From Styela clava (lineage: Eukaryota; Chordata; Ascidiacea; Stolidobranchia; Styelidae), in NCBI RefSeq assembly GCF_964204865.1, contig NC_135252.1:11863383-11927382 (forward strand): a DNA stretch of 64,000 nucleotides, given 5' to 3'. The translations under genes were made by a program, and so were the position numbers. Position 1 is the first letter of the stretch, and the number at the start of each line of letters is the position of its first letter. The notes beneath the pieces are model-generated. The model did no database searches. It saw only the letters and a program-made list of their open reading frames with translations, and was not told the origin of the DNA. This document shows positions 60,461 through 64,000 of the stretch, one piece after another.

Positions 60461-63400
60461 CAATGACATTAAACAACATGATGCGCAACTACGGCATTTT
60501 TGGCCGAAGATCGTATCCGATAGCACGCTCCAATGCACATACTTGACGAGACGTAAACGAGCGAATGTGTGCTGCTTTCAAGGCATAGCATGAATGGTGT
60601 TCGTGCCTGCTTTCGATTTTAATGATATTTTGGAAAGTTGAGGTAAAAGGGTAAGGTAAATACTATTGTTGTATATCACACCCGGGCATCGCCCTGTTAA
60701 GTACATGTGGGAAAGACAGCCTTTGTCAAATACTACGAAGTTATTAATTCAGTACGGTACGTAGTTGCCCATTTGCCGAAATTGCATATTTACTTACCCC
60801 TTATGGTTTCAAATAGTTCATGCACCTCCATTTAGATTTTTTTAATCAGTGAGGATATATAGTCATTGCTGATTGCTGCTCATTGTAACATACTATTGCG
60901 CATTCACTTTTATTTGCGTATTGCATCAAAGTGTTAACAAGTTCACCTAACATTTCACTCATACCGGTCTATATTGTATAGTCTGATCTCTCAAGTATTT
61001 GGAGCCACGAATGCTTGTAATTTTTTGACTAAACCCTTTTATTAGTTGGTTTATATACCAAATTCAGTGAAACATTTTTTCATAAAACATGAGATATTGG
61101 ATTTATTAGCTTTTCCATTCTAAATCATATAGACTGCTTTATTAACGCGAAAATTAATAAATCTCCTCTCTTTCTTCAGATGTGAAAGTTGTGGACAAAC
61201 CTGTCTAAGCATTGTCAGACCCCTGCAGCACAAGAGGCAATAGCAAAAATAGTAAGTATATCAATCAAGAAATTAAGCCGACATAAAGCAAAACTTTCAA
61301 CTATTCGTCTAATCTCAATTTCCTATTATTTAGTAACAGGACAATTATAGCAGAAGGGGAGATATCAGAAGTCTGGCGACATATCAGTGACAGTGTGATT
61401 CCAAGAAATATAATTAGAGTAGAGTACTTGAATAAAACACTTGAGTGATTAAATTAAACGCAAAGTACATGAAGAAGGTGGCATTTTCGAAGAAAATGGG
61501 AGTTGCAATATTTCTGCATTTCACAAAATTCTGAAGCACATTGTTTAATTTGTCATATTTCCATCAATACAATGAAAAAACACAATAAGCTCAGCAGTCA
61601 ATTTGACAAATTCGAAGACCAACTTTGAACAAAAAATTTCCATGTGTTTGTATATTAATATATTTATACAACGACTTAGTTACTAAAAATCAATATCAAT
61701 AATAATTCAAGCAATCCTATGCCACGCAATGTGGTGCAAAATGTCTTTTTGAAAAAATCTGTCATTTGTTTTTTTACTGATCTATATATGAAATGATAAA
61801 AGTAACATTTTTGCATTACTGGAATTAATTAAATATTCGCAAAGATCCAGATTAACCCTTGATCATGTGACCTCGTTAGTTAGAGTTGGTACTATAAAAT
61901 CATTTCAGTCTGGCCTGAGTATGCTGGTGACACAAAAAATGATGCCAAACGTCAGGACAAATGTAATTAAAAAACATTAAGTTTATACTGTAGTATTTTA
62001 GTTAATATTAGGTTCGTATATTTAGATTAAATCATTTTTAGTGTATGTATTATTCTTTCCTTATCCAAAGCTTGTTCAAAAATGATTTTGATGGTTGTAC
62101 ATAGAAGTTTATGATTTTTTATAATGAATACAGTAACTTGCAAATGTTGCAATAATAGTGGAATGCAATTATTAATATGTAATTGCAGTTGAAATTGAAG
62201 AAAATAATAAAACTTAATCCAACTGTTTAGTTGCATCACAATATATGTCACAAACTAAAACTATCTTAAAAATATCTTTCAAGTATACATTATCAAAAAC
62301 TGTTGGCGGCCCTTTTTACAATTTTCAAAATGCAATGCGGCTCTCGAAAACCCGTGAGTTTGACACGACTGATCTGTTCTAAAAGATCCAAGCATTGCTT
62401 TGCGAAATATTATCACTTCAATAAAATTGAAAAAAATCTCGCTATATTAAATACAAAATCGTTGCTATCATAAAGGTAAACCAATTCAGCCACTCGAAAT
62501 ACATTGGGCTTCACAAAGTAATGGAGGCAAAATTGAGAGTTTATGAGCTATGAACATTTGTTCTTTTCTTTGTCTTGAACTTTTCATACTCCACAGCCCC
62601 TCTTAATTTTTCAATTCTAATTACCATGTGATGGTCATACATATCTTTAACTTGTATTTTCTGTCATGATGTATTATCTCAATGTGTCAAACTATTAATT
62701 AGTGTGCATATTTTGCTTCAAGATGACATAAATGTATTGTCTTGTTTATTACCTCTGCTTGTATGGACAAGAAAAAGGTGCCAGTAAATTAGGTAAAAAC
62801 AATTTTTAACTCTTTGTTATAATCAGAATTCACAATTAATAGGAATTATAAACAGCCAACAATCAATGAGAATTATATGCGAAATCCCTCAGAATAAATT
62901 TGTCTAAAATCGGAGGAAGACAAAACATATAGGTAGTTTCCATCCACACAAGCATTTCAAGAAGACTTGCTCGAGCCAAACTAAATGAGCATCGTCAGGT
63001 GATCGGTAATGCTGCAAGTTGAATTCAGCCCTGCAACCTTCTGCATAGAAGATAATATTAATTGTGGGCTATGAGCTAAATTCCTAAATTTAAACAAACC
63101 TATCTACGATGCATTATGTACCAGCAATGTTACCTACGATTAACTGAATATGTAATATGTCTAATAAATTCACCTACAAAAGCAAGTTCGATAGGGGCAA
63201 ACTTTGTGTTATGGAATTGTATCACAGAACCGTTAAGAGAAGTAAAAACATTTTTGCTGTTTTGTATGACACCCTCTTTGAATGAAATTTCAATGTTTAA
63301 GCGCAAACATCAAAATTACTAACTTTGAATTTTGTCAATTTCTGCAAAATGTTCCACTCAAATCTTTCCGCTATCGCGTTTCTAATCTTCTCTGATAAAA

Positions 63401-63765
63401 AATCGTCTATGATGTCCAGAATTGCTCTTTACAACTTGTCTGCCATTCCAGCTTTCCAAGTGAGCAAAACTTCTTAGATATAAAGATTATTTTCTTTCGT
63501 TACAGGCGCAAAAAGGCAGGTACTACACGGAAAAAAGACGCCGAGTAGCAAAAGCAAGCGGAAAACGGACGCGAAAGGCGACGAGAAATATGTGCATTGG
63601 AGCGTATCATGAAATACAATCTTTCACCTGTAGTCTTATGGAGTGACGTCAGAGTTGCCTATCATGTTGTTTAATGTCATTGGATAGACTAAGCAAAAAT
63701 TCTTTACCGGTACTTTTAAAAAACAGATTGTTGTATGCGATGAATCATAATGATGGTTTTAAACA
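60461..63765. other. Intergenic stretch, no supported gene
   Basis: AT-rich with no recognised domain. A stretch at 61,180-61,251 on the plus strand has a good acceptor and a GTAAGT donor, but stops in all three frames. If it is transcribed it would be a non-coding exon. Confidence 0.35.
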
Positions 63766-64000
63766 CTTACCCATTTTACAGGCGCCAACTCGCAAAAGCA
63801 CTCTCAAAATAGCCCCGAAAATTTTGCAATGGTAAAGTATGGAAGGAATTTTTCGGGGGTCAAAGGTCGGGGAAAGGTCCATAGGTACCGGCAAAGCGTA
63901 TATATAATACAAGCGAGGCAACGCTCAGACAATTAACGCCTTCTTGTGCCTATTGTTCTCGGCCATTTAACACAGCGCCTTATGAGAAGTTCTCACACAA

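Larger units (their letters stand above)
59035..63880. mobile_element. Possible large element bounded by about 115-bp inverted repeats (4.85 kb)
   Basis: The left end (59,035-59,152: GGACATTTCCCCGACCTTTG, CTACACTTTACCATTGCGAA, CGAGTTGGCGCCTGTAAAAT) returns inverted at 63,766-63,880, at roughly 75-80% identity by eye. A fragment of the same terminus is at 31,695-31,728. I find no transposase frame between the arms, so this may be a decayed element or two independent solo termini. Confidence 0.45.

Noticed and set aside
61180-61251. Plus-strand exon-like stretch with CESCGQTC
   Set aside because: All three frames contain stops. It could be a non-coding exon, but there is no other support.

Overview
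The window is eukaryotic, intron-rich and AT-rich. It carries multi-exon genes with canonical GT-AG introns and many small DNA transposons. Gene content and architecture suggest an invertebrate deuterostome. An ascidian (tunicate) is my best guess, but that is inference: no marker in the sequence settles it. All supported genes lie on the minus strand.

Left part (about 1-29,130): a tandem array of seven small cell-surface protein genes sharing one layout. Exon 1 encodes a signal peptide and three cysteines, and ends in phase 1. Exon 2 carries C-x5-C-x4-C and ends in phase 2. Exon 3 carries C-x3-CC-x4-C-N, the closing signature of Ly6/uPAR (LU, three-finger) domains. A Ser/Thr-rich stalk and a hydrophobic C-terminal tail typical of GPI-anchored proteins follow. 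Six genes give complete spliced frames (5281-7412, 9888-11715, 15748-17439, 20446-22284, 24344-25271, 27306-29129). The seventh (about 299-2537) runs towards the left edge and may be broken. Stalk length differs strongly between members. Genes 9888-11715 and 15748-17439 are near-identical products of a recent duplication of roughly 6 kb. Relics of the same exons lie between them.

Middle part (about 29,130-39,640): no supported gene. It holds nested DNA transposons: two elements of about 2.4 kb with 200-300 bp inverted termini, and several short hAT-type elements. Some of the hAT-type elements have recognisable 8-bp target duplications.

Right-centre (39,643-51,908): a complete proprotein convertase gene of the PCSK5/PACE4 type. 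Seventeen shared exons encode the signal peptide, prodomain, subtilisin-like catalytic domain, P domain and Cys-rich repeats. The reading frame then fits two alternative 3' ends. One is a single exon (44054-44556) with a PLAC domain and an acidic, Tyr-rich tail, giving a soluble form of 1039 aa. The other is four further exons ending in a transmembrane segment and a cytoplasmic tail with a YxxPhi motif, giving a form of 1157 aa. This parallels the vertebrate PC5A/PC5B pair.

Right end (51,909-64,000): promoter-side and intergenic DNA without a supported gene. It contains two copies of a small MITE family and a large nested palindrome (59,035-63,880).

Exon boundaries were read by eye from splice sites. 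In every complete gene the summed exon lengths are divisible by three and the phases match across introns. No transcripts or database searches were available.
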